From positions 27,342,001-27,406,000 of the forward strand of contig OZ231127.1 of the NCBI GenBank assembly GCA_965153355.1: a DNA stretch of 64,000 nt, given 5' to 3'. Positions within the stretch are counted from its first letter, which is position 1. The number at the start of each line of letters is the position of its first letter. Source of the stretch: Flaccisagitta enflata. Its lineage: Eukaryota > Chaetognatha > Sagittoidea > Aphragmophora. The notes under the pieces are model-generated. The model was not told the DNA's origin. It ran no database searches and saw nothing but the letters and a program-made list of their open reading frames with translations. A program made the translations under genes and the position numbers. Positions 27,505-40,580 of the stretch are shown in pieces.

Positions 27505-27558
<54 letters not shown>
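27505..27558 (+). repeat. microsatellite (GA)n
   Basis: About 26 GA units after an A/G-rich run. Confidence 0.96.
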
Positions 27559-27559
<1 letters not shown>

Positions 27560-27639
27560 GATATGAGACTCAAATAATTCTGCGTTCTCAACTAGCGTCC
27601 AAACGAATATACCGGCAATTCTGCAACTTGGGAGGATCT

Positions 27640-27722
27640 CAGCTCGTCAACGTCGTCGCCTTCGTCGTCGTCGTTCTGATCATCGTCATCGTCGTCGTTG
27701 TCGATGTCGTCATCATTTTGGG

Positions 27723-27759
<37 letters not shown>

Positions 27760-27842
27760 CACGAGAATTTTTGCTGCTGCTGCCCCTCGCGTTGAGAGCT
27801 CGCTACTCTCTATTTGCTCTGTCTTTCTCTCTGCCTCTACTT

Positions 27843-27935
<93 letters not shown>
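27640..27935 (+). repeat. (GTC/ATC)n trinucleotide tract and (CT)n
   Basis: GTCGTCATC-type units 27640-27765, then (CT)n about 27846-27935. The frame encodes Ser runs, not a recognisable protein. Confidence 0.93.
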
Positions 27936-27937
<2 letters not shown>

Positions 27938-28185
27938 TATTTTCTTTCTTTCCTTCTTTCTCTCCTCAATTTCATTCTCCTACTTCTGCATCTCCGGAGA
28001 GCTAAAGAGAAACGATTTTTCGTCCTCCTAGAATCTTTTTTTTTTCTCCCTTTTTTTTTCGTTGACTGCGGCAAAAAAAGGAGGAAAAAAGAGAGAGATA
28101 AAGAAACGAATGGAATAATATCTGGGCAACAGAAACTCAGTTGTGTTTTCGTTACTCGCCTCTCTTCCCATGGATTATTCATTTC

Positions 28186-28256
<71 letters not shown>

Positions 28257-28330
28257 CCACAACCACAACCACAACCACCACAACCACAACCACAACCACA
28301 ACCACAACAACAACAACAACAACAACAAGC
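28186..28330 (+). repeat. (CAA)n with (CAACCA)n core
   Basis: About 145 bp. A frame with an ATG would give a poly-Gln protein, but the flanks have no protein-like composition. Confidence 0.95.
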
Positions 28331-28334
28331 GGTT

Positions 28335-28840
28335 TTCAGCGTCCATTTTGTTGTTATTCGTTGCTTCACGACCGTTAGAAGTAGAAAAGAGGGAAAAAAT
28401 AAAACCGTCGAGAACTCTTTTTTTTTTTAACTCGGTTTGAAAACATTCTTTTTTTTTTCATGCGCTCTTTTCAGATTTTTTTTTTTCAACCGGAGTTCCC
28501 AACTGAGGTTCCCATGGATTACAAATACGAGTTTGGAGTAAAACGTATAAACGTTCCTTTGGATTATATAATTTCGTCGAAAGCAGAAAAAAGGAGTCGC
28601 ATGCGATACTAGACGCCATCTGGATATAATTACAGCGAATGCGAAATAAGAGAACATGTAAAGAAGAATAATTGTTGTACATATACATAGTCCTCGAACG
28701 AAATTTCGCGATAGTGCAACGTCAAAGAGAGAGAGAAAACCTAGCCAAGGGCGCTGTAAGTCAAACAACTGCTTCCTCATATGTCACCAGACCATGTACG
28801 TAGCTTTTTCGGACCTGTCAGTATAAAGTAGGTTGGTTTG

Positions 28841-28871
<31 letters not shown>

Positions 28872-29235
28872 TTGTTTGTTTTTTGTTTGTTTCTTTTTTT
28901 TTTTTTTTTAAGTTTTTTTTTTTTTTTTTGCATAATTTTCTCGCTCTTCAACGACTGACTAGTTTGTTTTTCTTTTAACTATAAACATCGTACAGTGTTA
29001 TGCAGATTTCGTTTTCTTTTTTTATTATCGCAAGGACTATAAAAAAAAAAAAGACATTTGCGCCTTCATATGAAATACGAAAGATATCTTTTTATCTGAC
29101 TTTTTTTTTCTCTTTCGTGCTTGATTGCGTTCATATGTGGATTTATTCGAATTATTTCATGAACGAGCTCGAGCTCTTGGATTATTTTCATTCGGAAATT
29201 CAATCCATCACGAGATCAATCAGCTGAAAGGTATT
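28335..29235. other. AT-rich sequence with homopolymer T tracts
   Basis: T and GTTTT runs at 28830-28935. No gene recognised. Confidence 0.5.
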
Positions 29236-29237
29236 TG

Positions 29238-29720
<483 letters not shown>

Positions 29721-29929
29721 AATTGGCCTGTGGCTCTCTCATCACACAACTCCATTACATACGGATTTAAAGAGAGGAGAAAAGAAGCCAACTTTTTTCC
29801 CCTTTCAAACTATATTGGCGTAAGGCTATGTGATTTACATCCAGGTTTGTCCAACTTCTCAGATTTTTACCAGGATTTGAGATGAGTTTTTCCAATTTCA
29901 TCCAGGCACCCTATACAGTAGCTTCTATT

Positions 29930-30040
29930 TAGGAAACTTTTTTTTGTGATGGGAGAATAAGGAAATTTAAAGACACTTTAAACTTTTTTTTTGTGGTGGG
30001 AGAATAAGGAAATTTAGAGACACTTTAAACTTGAGATATT
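29930..30040 (+). repeat. tandem duplication, about 54-bp unit
   Basis: GGGAGAATAAGGAAATTTA and GACACTTTAAACTT occur twice in a row with T-run spacers; only a few bases differ, so it is recent. Confidence 0.85.
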
Positions 30041-30049
30041 TCAGTTTTT

Positions 30050-31250
30050 AGTGCAGCCACAATCTTTTTTTCAAATTTGGTTAACATAAAAAAAATCTTT
30101 AAAAAATGAGCATCATCTGCTTTCTGTAGCTTTCCTTGTTTAAAAATGACAAGTAGAACCGTTAACTTATTCCAATATTGAACCGTTTGTAAAATTTGCT
30201 CATGAATGATGGGACCAGATCCATCATTAGATTAGAAAGCTTCAGAAATTGGTTCTGAAAGCACTGATAGGATTTACCAATAAAGTAAGTTGTCACTGCA
30301 GATATATATTCATTTAGAAAAACAATTTGGCAAAACAAACAGGTCATTATTAACAAAAGAATGACAGCATTTTTTGGAATGACCCGTTATTTACCAAAGG
30401 GAAATAGCTACGTTTTTAGTAATGACCCATTATTAAGTAAATAAACTGCAATATTCCTTAGGTGTGTTTCATCTTTTTGCCAAGGGCGTACATCCGGGAA
30501 CTGTGTTTCCTCAATCACGCCCAGGTCAAAGGGTAGCCATATTACATCCGGGAATCAACTTCTTGAATTCTTCCCGCTGAGCTTTCGTCCTCAATTTAAA
30601 GCTGTCTCTGTTTCTCTTTTTTTGGAGAGGATGAAAGATGTTGTTAAGATTCAAAGAGGATATCTGTGTTCTCATCCTAGGCGGTGTCCTCTTTCAGTAT
30701 GTTTTAAACAATCCTCTCTAACTCGTCTTCTTTACGGCTTTTTACGCGTCATTTTATGCGCGACCTCGCAGCTTCTAAAAGAGGACAAGTTGGTACGTCC
30801 GTTGTCCAAAAAGACTTCGGTAACATTCCTACTGCAGTTTTGCTTCACTTTAGCGCATTTCAAGGGACTCTTATATTAAAGCTGCCTTATCGCCAATACA
30901 GAATTTACTACAAAATCAATCGTTGGGCAGCAAGTTTTTTGCCTTACAGTTTGGGTGGAAATGCTTTAATAGCGGGCGCGCTCTAGCGGGGCTCCACTTT
31001 GAACTACATTTTGAACTCCACATGTAAACTACATTTTGAAGTCGATAGCCATTTATCTCTATCTAACGACAGTACATTGATCAAGTTGTTTTCTTGATAG
31101 CGGCATATTTTTACACACTCGTTGTTGATGATGCCTTATCTCGTGATGTTTATCGAATACTTCCTTGAACAAAGACGTTTATGTAAGAATTAATTACTTC
31201 CTTCTTCCGCAAAAGCCGCCTTCATTTCATTACCTTTGAACTCTAATTGA
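30050..31250. other. AT-rich intergenic sequence with an old repeat remnant
   Basis: 30770-31000 resembles 5.2-5.5 kb (TTCAAGGGAC, GCCTTATCGCCAATACAGAA, AGCGGGCGCGCTCTAG). No gene seen. Confidence 0.45.
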
Positions 31251-31290
31251 GGATGCATCTTCCAACTGTTTTGTTTTTGTATTTGTTTTT

Positions 31291-31322
<32 letters not shown>

Positions 31323-31429
31323 TTCATACTTCTTTTTTTCTTTTTTTTTTCTTTTTTGGCTTTCATTTTTCGGCCAAAATTTGTTTCCTATCCCCCTTCC
31401 TTTCTCCCTTTCTTTCTTTTCCTTCTTTA

Positions 31430-31483
31430 CAATACTCTTTCTTTCTTTCTTTCTTTCTTGCTTTCTTTCTTTCTTTCTTTCTC

Positions 31484-31531
<48 letters not shown>

Positions 31532-31625
31532 TTCCGTGTTTCTTTCTTCTCTTTTTTTCTCCTTCTTTCTTTCTTTCTTTCTTTTTTTCTTTCTATCCTT
31601 CTTTTCTTCTTTCCATCTTTCCATC

Positions 31626-31722
<97 letters not shown>

Positions 31723-31725
31723 TCT
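31430..31725 (+). repeat. (TTTC)n and (CT)n pyrimidine tract
   Basis: (CTTT)n 31430-31530 and variants to 31630, then (CT)n 31632-31710. Strictly pyrimidine for most of its length. Confidence 0.95.
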
Positions 31726-32139
31726 TTCTCTTTCTCTTCCACTTCTTTTTTTTTCTTTCTCTCTAACGATTTAGCATTCGGGTCAGAGGCAGGACAAGCC
31801 AGAGGGGGATCCAAGTGTCAAGACTCAAGGTCCTTTCCTGCGTGGAGGTCTTCTTCTTCTTCTTCCTCTTCTTCTCCCTCTTCTTCTGCCTCCTCTTTCT
31901 CTCACCTCTTCCTCCTCATCCTCTCTATCCTCCTCCACCTCCTTTGTATCGTCCTCCTCTGCTGTCTCCTCCCCTCTTCGAACGTGAGGCATTTGTTGCC
32001 CACCAAATTCGCGAAACCGGTACAGACATTAGGATCGAAATTCTCTCTGCTGCCCTCTACCGTCGATTCATTTGTTCTCATGTTTTTTTACGCGAAAAGA
32101 GAAAGACGGAGATGCAATAGAAAAAAAAAGAACAGTGCA

Positions 32140-32142
<3 letters not shown>

Positions 32143-32232
<90 letters not shown>

Positions 32233-32250
32233 ATCTGTGTGTGCATCTGT
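32143..32250 (+). repeat. microsatellite (GT)n
   Basis: About 45 GT units, then GTGTGCATCT variants. Confidence 0.97.
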
Positions 32251-32649
32251 GTGTCTGTGAGTGTGTCGTAGTATTAGTGGCAAAAGATACCTGTGGTTTC
32301 TTACTCTCTTACATGCAGTACAGTGCGTATTACTAGGTTTCTTTCTTTAGGTGCTCTGAAATTTCACTCCTCAGATTACACTATTCAATTACTACCCTTC
32401 GCCACATTTTATATTTTCCTCATCCATATTCTCTTCTCTAGTTTTCATTCCTCCTGCTCCACCACATGTTCTATTTCCTCCTCCTCTTCCTCCAGCTCCT
32501 CCTCCTCCTCCTCCTTCTCCACCTGCCCCTCCACTTCTTTCCTTCTCTGGCAAACTTCCCATCCTTCTCGGTTCGACACAGGCAGCTTCATGCTTCAGCC
32601 AGCCTTAAAAAGAGTCAGGCCTTGACTGATATCCGATATCTTGTTATTT

Positions 32650-32651
<2 letters not shown>

Positions 32652-32736
<85 letters not shown>

Positions 32737-32824
32737 TTTGGTCCTATTGAGAGATTGGAAAGAGCGTTTCCCTACATCGTTGGTAGAAAAGAACGAATTC
32801 TTCGGGATTAATTATTCAAAATAC

Positions 32825-32896
<72 letters not shown>
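32652..32896 (+). repeat. (CT)n and (GT)n pair
   Basis: (CT)n 32652-32732 and (GT)n 32825-32895, separated by 92 bp of unique sequence. Confidence 0.96.
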
Positions 32897-32897
<1 letters not shown>

Positions 32898-33153
32898 GTG
32901 TGTATCTGGTTATTGTGAACATTTTTCCTCCATATCCTAGTGCAAATTTTTGTACCTGGTAGCCAATCTCTGGAAAAAATATATTTACTCAGATTTGATC
33001 CCACCTAAAAATTAAGTAACGACCGACTTATGGACAGAGTCTCTAAAAGAGTTACTAGTCTGGGACTAAAAACTGTGAATTATGATATAAAAAACCCCTT
33101 AGTAATGTAAAGATTGGATAGAGAGCTTATTTTGAAAACTGAAAAAAAACTTA

Positions 33154-33627
33154 CTATCTAAAACATAAGTATATCAACAAAATAAGAATTAATTTATTGA
33201 TCATTAGAGGGTTTATAAAAAAATCTGTAGAATAAGCTATATACTTAGTATTACCTCTTTGAGCTTCAACTCTATATGGATTTTTTATACAATTTAAGAT
33301 GAATATTTAGTACAAACATATGATTACTTCCCAGGCCTTCAACGTGTTTTAGATCATTTCTTTATCACTACCATGTTCTCGCTTTTGTGTTATTTGCCTT
33401 CACAATAATTCAAGGGAGTTGAAGTAAACCAAAAAAGTGTTTGGCGCTGTAACTAGTCTTATTTTGCATCTCATTTCTAAACGCCTTGAGCTAGATGGAT
33501 GCGGTTTGCAGCATTGTGTCAAAAACTTGTAGTAGTTTCAGAATCTCACTTATTTTCAGACAATTTTTTTTATTTTTAGTGGAGTTAGTGCTGTAAACGC
33601 TTGTTGATATACTTATGCTCTAGATAG
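33154..33627. mobile_element. TA-flanked foldback MITE E2
   Basis: TA at 33152-33153 and 33628-33629. CTATCTAAAACATAAGTATA with TCAACA is mirrored by TGTTGATATACTTATG to GATAG. The ends resemble E1, as does the internal motif CTCATTTCTAAACGCCTTGA at 33469. 474 bp. Confidence 0.78.
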
Positions 33628-33639
33628 TACAACGAAAAA

Positions 33640-33785
33640 CAAGGTCGTATACACTCCCTCGGAGTCGCAGATAAGTGGGCAGGAGTGGAACCGCGAAAAC
33701 CAACTTTGTGACAGATAGACAGATCGACTGACCGATTGACTGGCAGACCAAAACCAACCAACTGACGGAGCAACTGAAATATTTT
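33640..33785 (-). mobile_element. family A element, degraded
   Basis: CAAGGTCGTATACACTCCC, AGTCGCAGATAAGTGGGCAG, then a GACAGATCGACTGACC array and GCAACTGAAA tail. It starts about 10 bp after E2. Confidence 0.6.
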
Positions 33786-34159
33786 GTTGACATTACTGAT
33801 TTTGGATTCATGATATGAAATATTCCTGTGGATGGTTTTTCTTACAACGTCCTTAACAAGCATGTGTTAAAGCCTGTAACTGATCATGGATGTCAAAAGA
33901 ATATGGATTTGTTCACGGTACAAACAAGCCCAACAGGCCAACAGTTGTGTGCTCCGTTTTACACTCTTTCCTTCCTTCCCTCCTTCCTTCCTTCTCTCCT
34001 TCCTTCCTCCCTTTCCTTCCATTACTTCTTTCATTCCTTCCTTCCTTCATTCCTTCCATTTCTTTCTTCCTTTCCTCCCTTTTTCCCCTTCATTGCTTCT
34101 TCCCTCACTCCCCCTTTCCTTCTTTCCTTCCTTGCTTACAACACTTTAACTTACCTTTA

Positions 34160-34440
34160 AGAACCCAAAAGTACCAGAAAATACCCGAAAGTACCCGAAA
34201 GTACCCAACTTACCCAAAAATACCCAAAAATACCCAAAAATATCCGATAATACCTTAATGTAGCCAAAAGTGCCATAAGCACCTGGAGTAACTTAAGTAC
34301 CCTAAAGTACCCCAAAGTACCATATGTTACCTTAATAAGTCGAAAATTCAAAAATATTTGCGATGGACAGACTGACCAACCAACTGACGGACAGACCAAC
34401 AGACAAAGTTGTAGAATTGCCTGCACGCGATTAAGAACGA
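34160..34440 (-). mobile_element. family A element with an internal GTACCCAAA array
   Basis: About 10-bp units of the GTACCCGAAA type fill 34165-34330. A GGACAGACTGACCAACC array and GTAGAATTGCCTGCACGCGA then end in TTAAGAA. Confidence 0.6.
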
Positions 34441-34545
34441 TGATTCTTACTTTAGTTTATAAATATGATAATGGGTATGGTGAACAAATCATTAAGAATT
34501 TTTTTGCACAACCTGTTACGTCATTCTTGAATGTAAGTTTTTTTG

Positions 34546-34810
<265 letters not shown>

Positions 34811-35190
34811 CTTTCTTTCTTCCTTTCTTTTTTGTTTCTTTCTTTCTTTTCTCTCTCTCTGCCGTCTTTTTAAGATGTCATTACCACAGTCATTAGGTAT
34901 GGATAGAAGGCAATTATCTTCGCTTTCTTGCTGGAATCATTCATGTCTTTTGCAATGAAAAAGGGCAATTAGGCGTTTGTCTAATGCTTCCAGGGCTTCT
35001 AAAGGAAGTTTGATGATCAATTCAAATTTCAGAAGCTTGTCTTCTTTTGTGCGCGCTGAAGTAATGGCGTGGCATTTCTCATTCTTTGGCTATCTATGTT
35101 AAATATTAGCAATGAGTTGCTAACTTCATAGAAATATGATTGCACTAGAATTTGTCATTTCTATATTGGCAAATTTGCAGTTTCACTGTA

Positions 35191-35890
35191 AGCCAAAATT
35201 TGGTCCAGTCCCTTGAGATGCACCCTTATCAAGCAACGCTGTAAACAAAGAAGGCAGTTTCTATGCATGTATGTATATATGTATGTATGTACGGCATAAT
35301 TTGGTCCATTCTCTTAAGATGCACCCTTACTAAGCATTGCTTAGTAAGCAATACTAAAAACAAAGAAGGCAGCTTCAATGTTAGGTATAATTTGTTCCAG
35401 CCCCTTGAGATGCTCCTTTATTAAGCAATGCTATAAACAAAGACGGCAGCTTTAATGTAAAGAATTATTTGGTACAGTCTCAGGAGATGCTCTCTAATCC
35501 AGTAATGCTGTAAACAAAAAAAGGCTGCTTAGATAAAGGAGGCAGCTTCAATGTGAGGCGTAAATTGTTCCAGCCCTTTGAGATGTTCCTTTTTTAAGCA
35601 ATGCTGTAAACAAAGAAGGCAGCTTCAATGTGTGGCATAATTAGTTCCAGTTCCTTGAGAAGCACCCTTATTAAGCAATACTGTATAAGAAGGCGATTTC
35701 AATGGAAGGCATAATTTGTTCCAGTTCCTTGAGAAGCACCCTTATTAAGCAATACTGTATATATTAAAGGTAGCTTCAATGTAGGGCATAAATTGGTCCA
35801 GTCTCTTGAGATGCACCCTTATTTAGCAATACTGTATAGTTTTAACAAAGACGGCAGCTTCAAGGCATAATTAGGTCCAGTCTCTCAAGA
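35191..35890 (+). repeat. decayed tandem array, nine units of about 77 bp
   Basis: Units start near 35192, 35293, 35384, 35461, 35557, 35634, 35708, 35785 and 35864. Common parts are GGCATAATTTGGTCCAGTC, CTTGAGATGCACCCTTATTA and AGCAATGCTGTAAACAAAGA. Longer units are explained by local expansions (ATGT in unit 1, duplicated segments in units 2 and 4). No other copy in the window. Confidence 0.9.
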
Positions 35891-35899
35891 ATTGAGGTC

Positions 35900-37225
35900 T
35901 TTTTAATTAGGTCTTTCTATAAAAGAAAGTTATAAGGACTAAGATATTTAAATGGGCAAAGACCAATAATGTAATACCGATCTCTTTACCCGCTCTTTCA
36001 CAGCAGAGTTGATGTCTACGGCACTCTCTTCTCCGTTTTCGTTTTTTTTTTTTTTTTTTTTTTTTCTCAATTTTGATCTTCGTTTTCTGTTTCGAGTGAC
36101 GAAGCTAATAAACCACTCAGTCATTTCGTTCACTTACGAGGTTTCTCTTCCTCTTCCAATCTCACTTTCTGTCTCGTCTCTCTCTGCCTCGTCCTTGAGA
36201 GAAATTTTACAGGGCGAGCTTTTGATTTATGACTTGTTAAGAATTCGACAAGGGGAAAAAATTATTTTGATTACATCAGAAAAAAAAATCCCACTTGGAG
36301 AAAGAGAAAAATTAAGCTTTTTTATCACCCCAAAGTCGGAATTGAAATATCAGGAGTGGTCTATATCATAACTCCGCACGCTTGAATAAATAAAATCGTA
36401 GCGCTTGAAAAGAAATTAAAAGTCGGAATCTAAGAGAGAAAAAATCCTTTGGCTGATGTTTTGATTATTTTTTTCCACCCGCAGCTTGGTTCAGTTTTGA
36501 TCAACTCAGGGAAAGAAATGAAATTAATCAACCATTGGAATTCCCTTTTTGGTTTCACAGGAAATTAATCAAAAAGATTTGCAATTGATGAGCATAACAT
36601 GACCAGAGCGGGAAAAGTCACGCGCAACCGCGAAATTACTATCTGGATACATACTGTATAAGGCCACAAGTAACTTATAACTGTGGATTGAAGTCCGTTA
36701 AATGCAATACAATGCCTGAGATGAGAAGTAACATTTCTCGCGGAAGAGGTGAGTTTTATCCTGCAAAATAGTTGAAGGCAGAAATGAACTATAAGTAAAA
36801 AGAAATTCATCAACAAACGTTCAAGTTGTTGAAGATTTAATCAGTTACAAATTGGAGATATTTTGAGGATTTTTCTTCGTTCAACTTATTTCCCTCGACA
36901 ATTGGAATACAAGAAATCTGAGTTTCCCTTGTTTAGACAACCTTTAATGAAAACAAACAAAGTTTCTATTCGAAGCCAAGATTTCGGAAAGAGAGAGAGC
37001 GGAAGAGAAAGGAAGAACGAAGAAGTTATCTTGCTTTCAATCGTCCCTCAATTACAGATTTTTTTTCTTTTGGCAAAAGCATTAGTGTACATTTCAGCAT
37101 TTTTATACCTATTCGGACTATTTAAGTATTTTTTTTTTCAGTGATTTAATCAAAATAGTAAAGAATTTCAATATTTTAGTTTTCATTCCGAAATATCTTT
37201 TACGTGCTTGACTACCGTAAAAAGT
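35900..37225. other. AT-rich intergenic sequence
   Basis: A T23-type homopolymer near 36042-36065 and no recognisable gene or element. Confidence 0.45.
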
Positions 37226-37229
37226 CTTG

Positions 37230-37510
37230 TTGTTTTTAGATGCGTCCATTGGTTGGACAGTCATTTGGTGGTCAGGCAAATATCTAAATCGCAAAATCCC
37301 GGACTCTTTCATTCAAAAAGCAGCACCACCTCACTCTCTCACTCATTTATTCATTCATTCATTCATTCATTCATTCATTCATTCATTCATTGATTTATTC
37401 ATGTATTCATTCATTCATTCCAACATTCATTCATTTACTCCACAATGTTCATCCATGAAAACATTCATTCATGGAGGACGCATCGCGGACCTACTTGGCC
37501 TTGTTTGAGT
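37230..37510 (+). mobile_element. family A-like element with (ATTC)n in place of (GTCC)n
   Basis: TTTTTAGATGCGTCCATTGG at the left matches the head of the copy at 41.4 kb. CGCATCGCGGACCTACTTGG, CCTTGTTTGA at the right matches the end at 16.5 kb. The middle is (ATTC)n, 37340-37435. Confidence 0.6.
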
Positions 37511-37589
37511 CAGTTCTGCAAAATAAAAACATTTGCAAATATGAACCTCTTCTGGGTACTGATTTCGAATTCGGTGATGTCTTTTGTTT

Positions 37590-37765
37590 CACTGACTTTC
37601 TAAGTGGGTTTTTATTTAGGGTTAGGGGTAGGGTTAGGGTTAAGGTTGGAGTTGGGGGTGGTTTTAGGGTTAGGGTTGGGGTCAGGGCTAGCCGTTAGGG
37701 CTAGGTGTGAGCTGGTTTAAATACATTTTAACCCAAATCTACTCGAATTAAAGCTTCGCCCAAAC
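37590..37765 (+). repeat. telomere-like dispersed element T4
   Basis: TGTCTTTTGTTTCACTGAC, TAAGTGGGTTTTTATTTAGG, TTAGGG units to about 37705, then CTCGAATTAAAGCTTCGCCC. It has the T2 left flank and the T3 right flank. Confidence 0.7.
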
Positions 37766-37879
37766 GGGAAAACCCGATAAGAACAAAAGATCAGTATCGT
37801 CTTCGAAATTTCTTCCCCTGTTATGTTACATAATGTGGCGTCACATGTTTCCATACTGTCTCACGGGTTGCCACACAGT

Positions 37880-38009
<130 letters not shown>

Positions 38010-38615
38010 ATAATGGAATTAGTTGAACAACGTAAATCACTTGCAAAAAGGAAGGTTCTCTTGTTTTATTAGCCTCGTTGCGTTGTTAAGAATTTCAGAG
38101 AGGCAAGGGCAAGCCTGTTTTCCGGCCAACAGAGACGTTTTCTAACATCATTAAATCAGATGACCCTTGTCCTTGATCTTGAAAGAATAATATGATAGAG
38201 AGAGAACGAAACAAAAACAACGATAGTTCTTAGTTCAAAATCTAGAGAAAAAAACCAAGCTCAAGCCCCAAACAGGGCAGAAGTCGCGGACAGTTGGGCA
38301 GGGGCGGTACTCCTGTACTACTACTAAGGCCATAAAAAACGCAATTTTCTTTAGAAGACTTGAATTTTTGATAATTTAGTCCTTCAAATCTTTGGAAAAG
38401 GGCATAGATATTCAGGACTAGTATCCACTATGACCCCCTGAGCTGAAATAGGTGCCTGGGCCATAGTTGAACAAGGATTAACAGGGTTTTGCCAACATGT
38501 TCACTCAAAGCTTGATCCCAAATCAAAGCATTTTTATCAATCACTTGTGAGGGGTCTCCCTTATCCAGGAGGTAGTTAATGATACCGGGACCTCAATTCT
38601 TTAACAGATTTCCCT
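38010..38615. other. intergenic sequence
   Basis: A family A fragment only (GTCGCGGACAGTTGGGCAGG at about 38283-38302). No gene seen. Confidence 0.45.
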
Positions 38616-38618
38616 TCT

Positions 38619-39074
38619 GGGCAGCGGCCCCAAAGGGGTCGATGACCTATGCTTTCACACATATGGGGAATTTTCTCCTTCTCCTCCTCCTCCTCCTTCT
38701 TCTCCGTACCCCTCCTCCCCCCAGCCTCCAGGCCCATTTCTCAGCCTGCTCCTGGAGGCCCATATCCCAGCCTCGAGTCCCAAATCCCAGTCTTGAAGCC
38801 CAAATCCCACCCTCAAGGCCCAAATCCCAATCCCAAGGCCCAGATTCCACTCTCTAGGGATTTGGGCCTCAAGACTGGGATTTGGGCCTTGAGGCTGGGA
38901 TATGGGCTTCCAGGCTGAGAAAAAGGCCTGGACGCCAGAGGGAGGTCGGAGGAGGAGGAGTGTGTGGGCATATCTCGGCCCCTTAGGGCAGCTGCCTGCT
39001 CTCCCTCAGCTTCAACCACAACCTACTTAAGCAGGGCACGGGTACCGCTGACCATCTAACGCTTTTGCGACTAT
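38619..39074. mobile_element. family B foldback element B3, near-symmetric
   Basis: The arm GGGCAGCGGCCCCAAAGGGG is followed by a CTCCTCC tract. 20-bp units (CCCAAATCCCAGTCTTGAAG type) reverse orientation at about 38860 into GATTTGGGCCTCAAGACTGG type. GGAGG and CGGCCCCTTAGGGCAGCTGC follow. The outer end is GGGTACCGCTGACCATCTAA and CGCTTTTGCGACTA. The array itself is therefore part of the palindrome. Confidence 0.82.
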
Positions 39075-39464
39075 TGTATTTACCATGGGAAATCATGGAG
39101 AAGAAGAATGGCATTGGAGACTGAATATTTTTTTGCAGAAATCAATTTAAAGGTAGCAAAACTCAAAATGGGCATATTTTGTGTGAGTTTCAGAATGGAA
39201 CTTTTTCAAGGATTGGCTAATATCTTTAAAACGGCTAATCATAGCCTGATTGGACCATGTTTTTTGACCTCCTCACACGAAAACACTTCAAAAAGACTTC
39301 AGGGAGCAGTACTCCTTGGCCAGTAATGTGCCTTCATCCCTGTGCATGTAGATTGCGTTTTTTTAATGCCTAAGTAGTACAGAATAACAGTGCAACAATA
39401 CATAGAACTAATACACCTTAGAATGACCTACAGCACTATAAGAAAGGAAAAAATGGCTAAAATT

Positions 39465-39545
39465 CAATTATGTTGTGGACCGACGGACCGACAGACCAAC
39501 CGACGAACCAACCAACACAGCATGGTGTAAAGTAACGTGTCGAGA
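39465..39545 (-). mobile_element. family A element, tail fragment
   Basis: GTTGTGGACCGACGGACC, GACC/AACC array and AACGTGTCGAGACTAAA. Confidence 0.55.
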
Positions 39546-39549
39546 CTAA

Positions 39550-40580
39550 AGAGACTTGGCGAGATTACCAATGAGACTATCTGAGTCTGTCCGTGCAGGC
39601 ATCCTTGCCGACTGGCGTATCTGTGTCTAGAGTCACCTTTTCCATGAAGATAAGTGGCAAATTTGGACAGTGAAATTATGGAATATTCGCGGAACTCGTA
39701 GTCATAACTCATAAGTGAGATAAGGTGGACATTTTGATCATCTTTTTCTTATTTGTATTTTTTTTTTCTTACGATTTTCTTTTCCAAAAAATTCACACAG
39801 AAACTATAAGAATAATGAATAAAAATAAAACTGATTCATAACGACGGCTGAGCGCAAGTCAGGACAGAACTGCGATTCGAAAATATTGCCACACAAACAT
39901 AATAAAACTTCTGACAAATGAATCGGCAGAATCGATTGGGAAGAGGATTAAAGCTAACACATCATTGAAAGTGAAATGAAAAATATCATGTGGATCCATG
40001 CAAATCTAGATCTGTGAAAAAGATACGGCGATAAAAAAGGAAAATCAATAATCGCGTGTTTAATAATATAAAAAAAGTTGAAAAAGGATCTGTCGTGCGT
40101 TTCTATCGTTTCTTTCTTTTAATCAATTCATCGTGCTTCATCGTGTAAATTACGGCATTTTAACGAAAAATATTAAAAAACCTCGCGTGTCGCGTATCTC
40201 CATAGGAAAAGTGTAACATCGACAGGCAGTGTCAGTGGTAGTGCGCACACACCCTGTCTTGTTATCATATCATCTATCGTCGAATGTCTTCCCAACGCAG
40301 TGCGCCATTTCCTCTATCGACGAGCAGTGTATAAACGCCCTCAGGCATCTCGCTTCCCTGCATTTTGGATTACTCGCGGTTTCTTCGTGTGTTTTTTTAA
40401 AGTGGTTTTTTTTTCTTTTTTAATTTTTCAATTCTTTTTTTTCTTTTTCGTTTTTAAATTCGGTCGTAGCCGCTTCTCGACGCCGATCATAAAATATTGG
40501 ATTACTCCTTCGCGTTAAAATAAAAATAGAAATAATAAAAATAATTTATTAATCAAATCGCGAAAAATAGAAAATCCATC
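39550..40580 (+). other. presumed 5' flank and leader of the Asn/Pro-rich gene
   Basis: AT-rich to 40200, then CpG-richer with TATAAA at 40330. No microsatellite or element copy is present here, unlike most of the window, which fits constrained promoter DNA. Confidence 0.4.
40330..40335 (+). promoter_or_regulatory. candidate TATA box upstream of the Asn/Pro-rich gene
   Basis: TATAAA lies 246 bp upstream of the ATG at 40581, in a stretch (40200-40500) richer in CpG than the AT-rich sequence before it. Position and composition suit a core promoter or 5' leader; no transcript data support it. Confidence 0.25.

Noticed and set aside
28143-28430. Poly-Gln open frame with ATG
   Set aside because: A (CAA)n repeat reads open in three frames (Gln, Asn, Thr); the short flanks have no protein-like composition or splice context.
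31297-32271. 324-codon open frame, the longest in the window
   Set aside because: Almost entirely (TTTC)n, (CT)n, (TCC)n and (GT)n translation; no conserved or varied segment.
35191-35890. CRISPR-like array
   Set aside because: Units are contiguous, diverged and lack unique spacers; the genome is eukaryotic.
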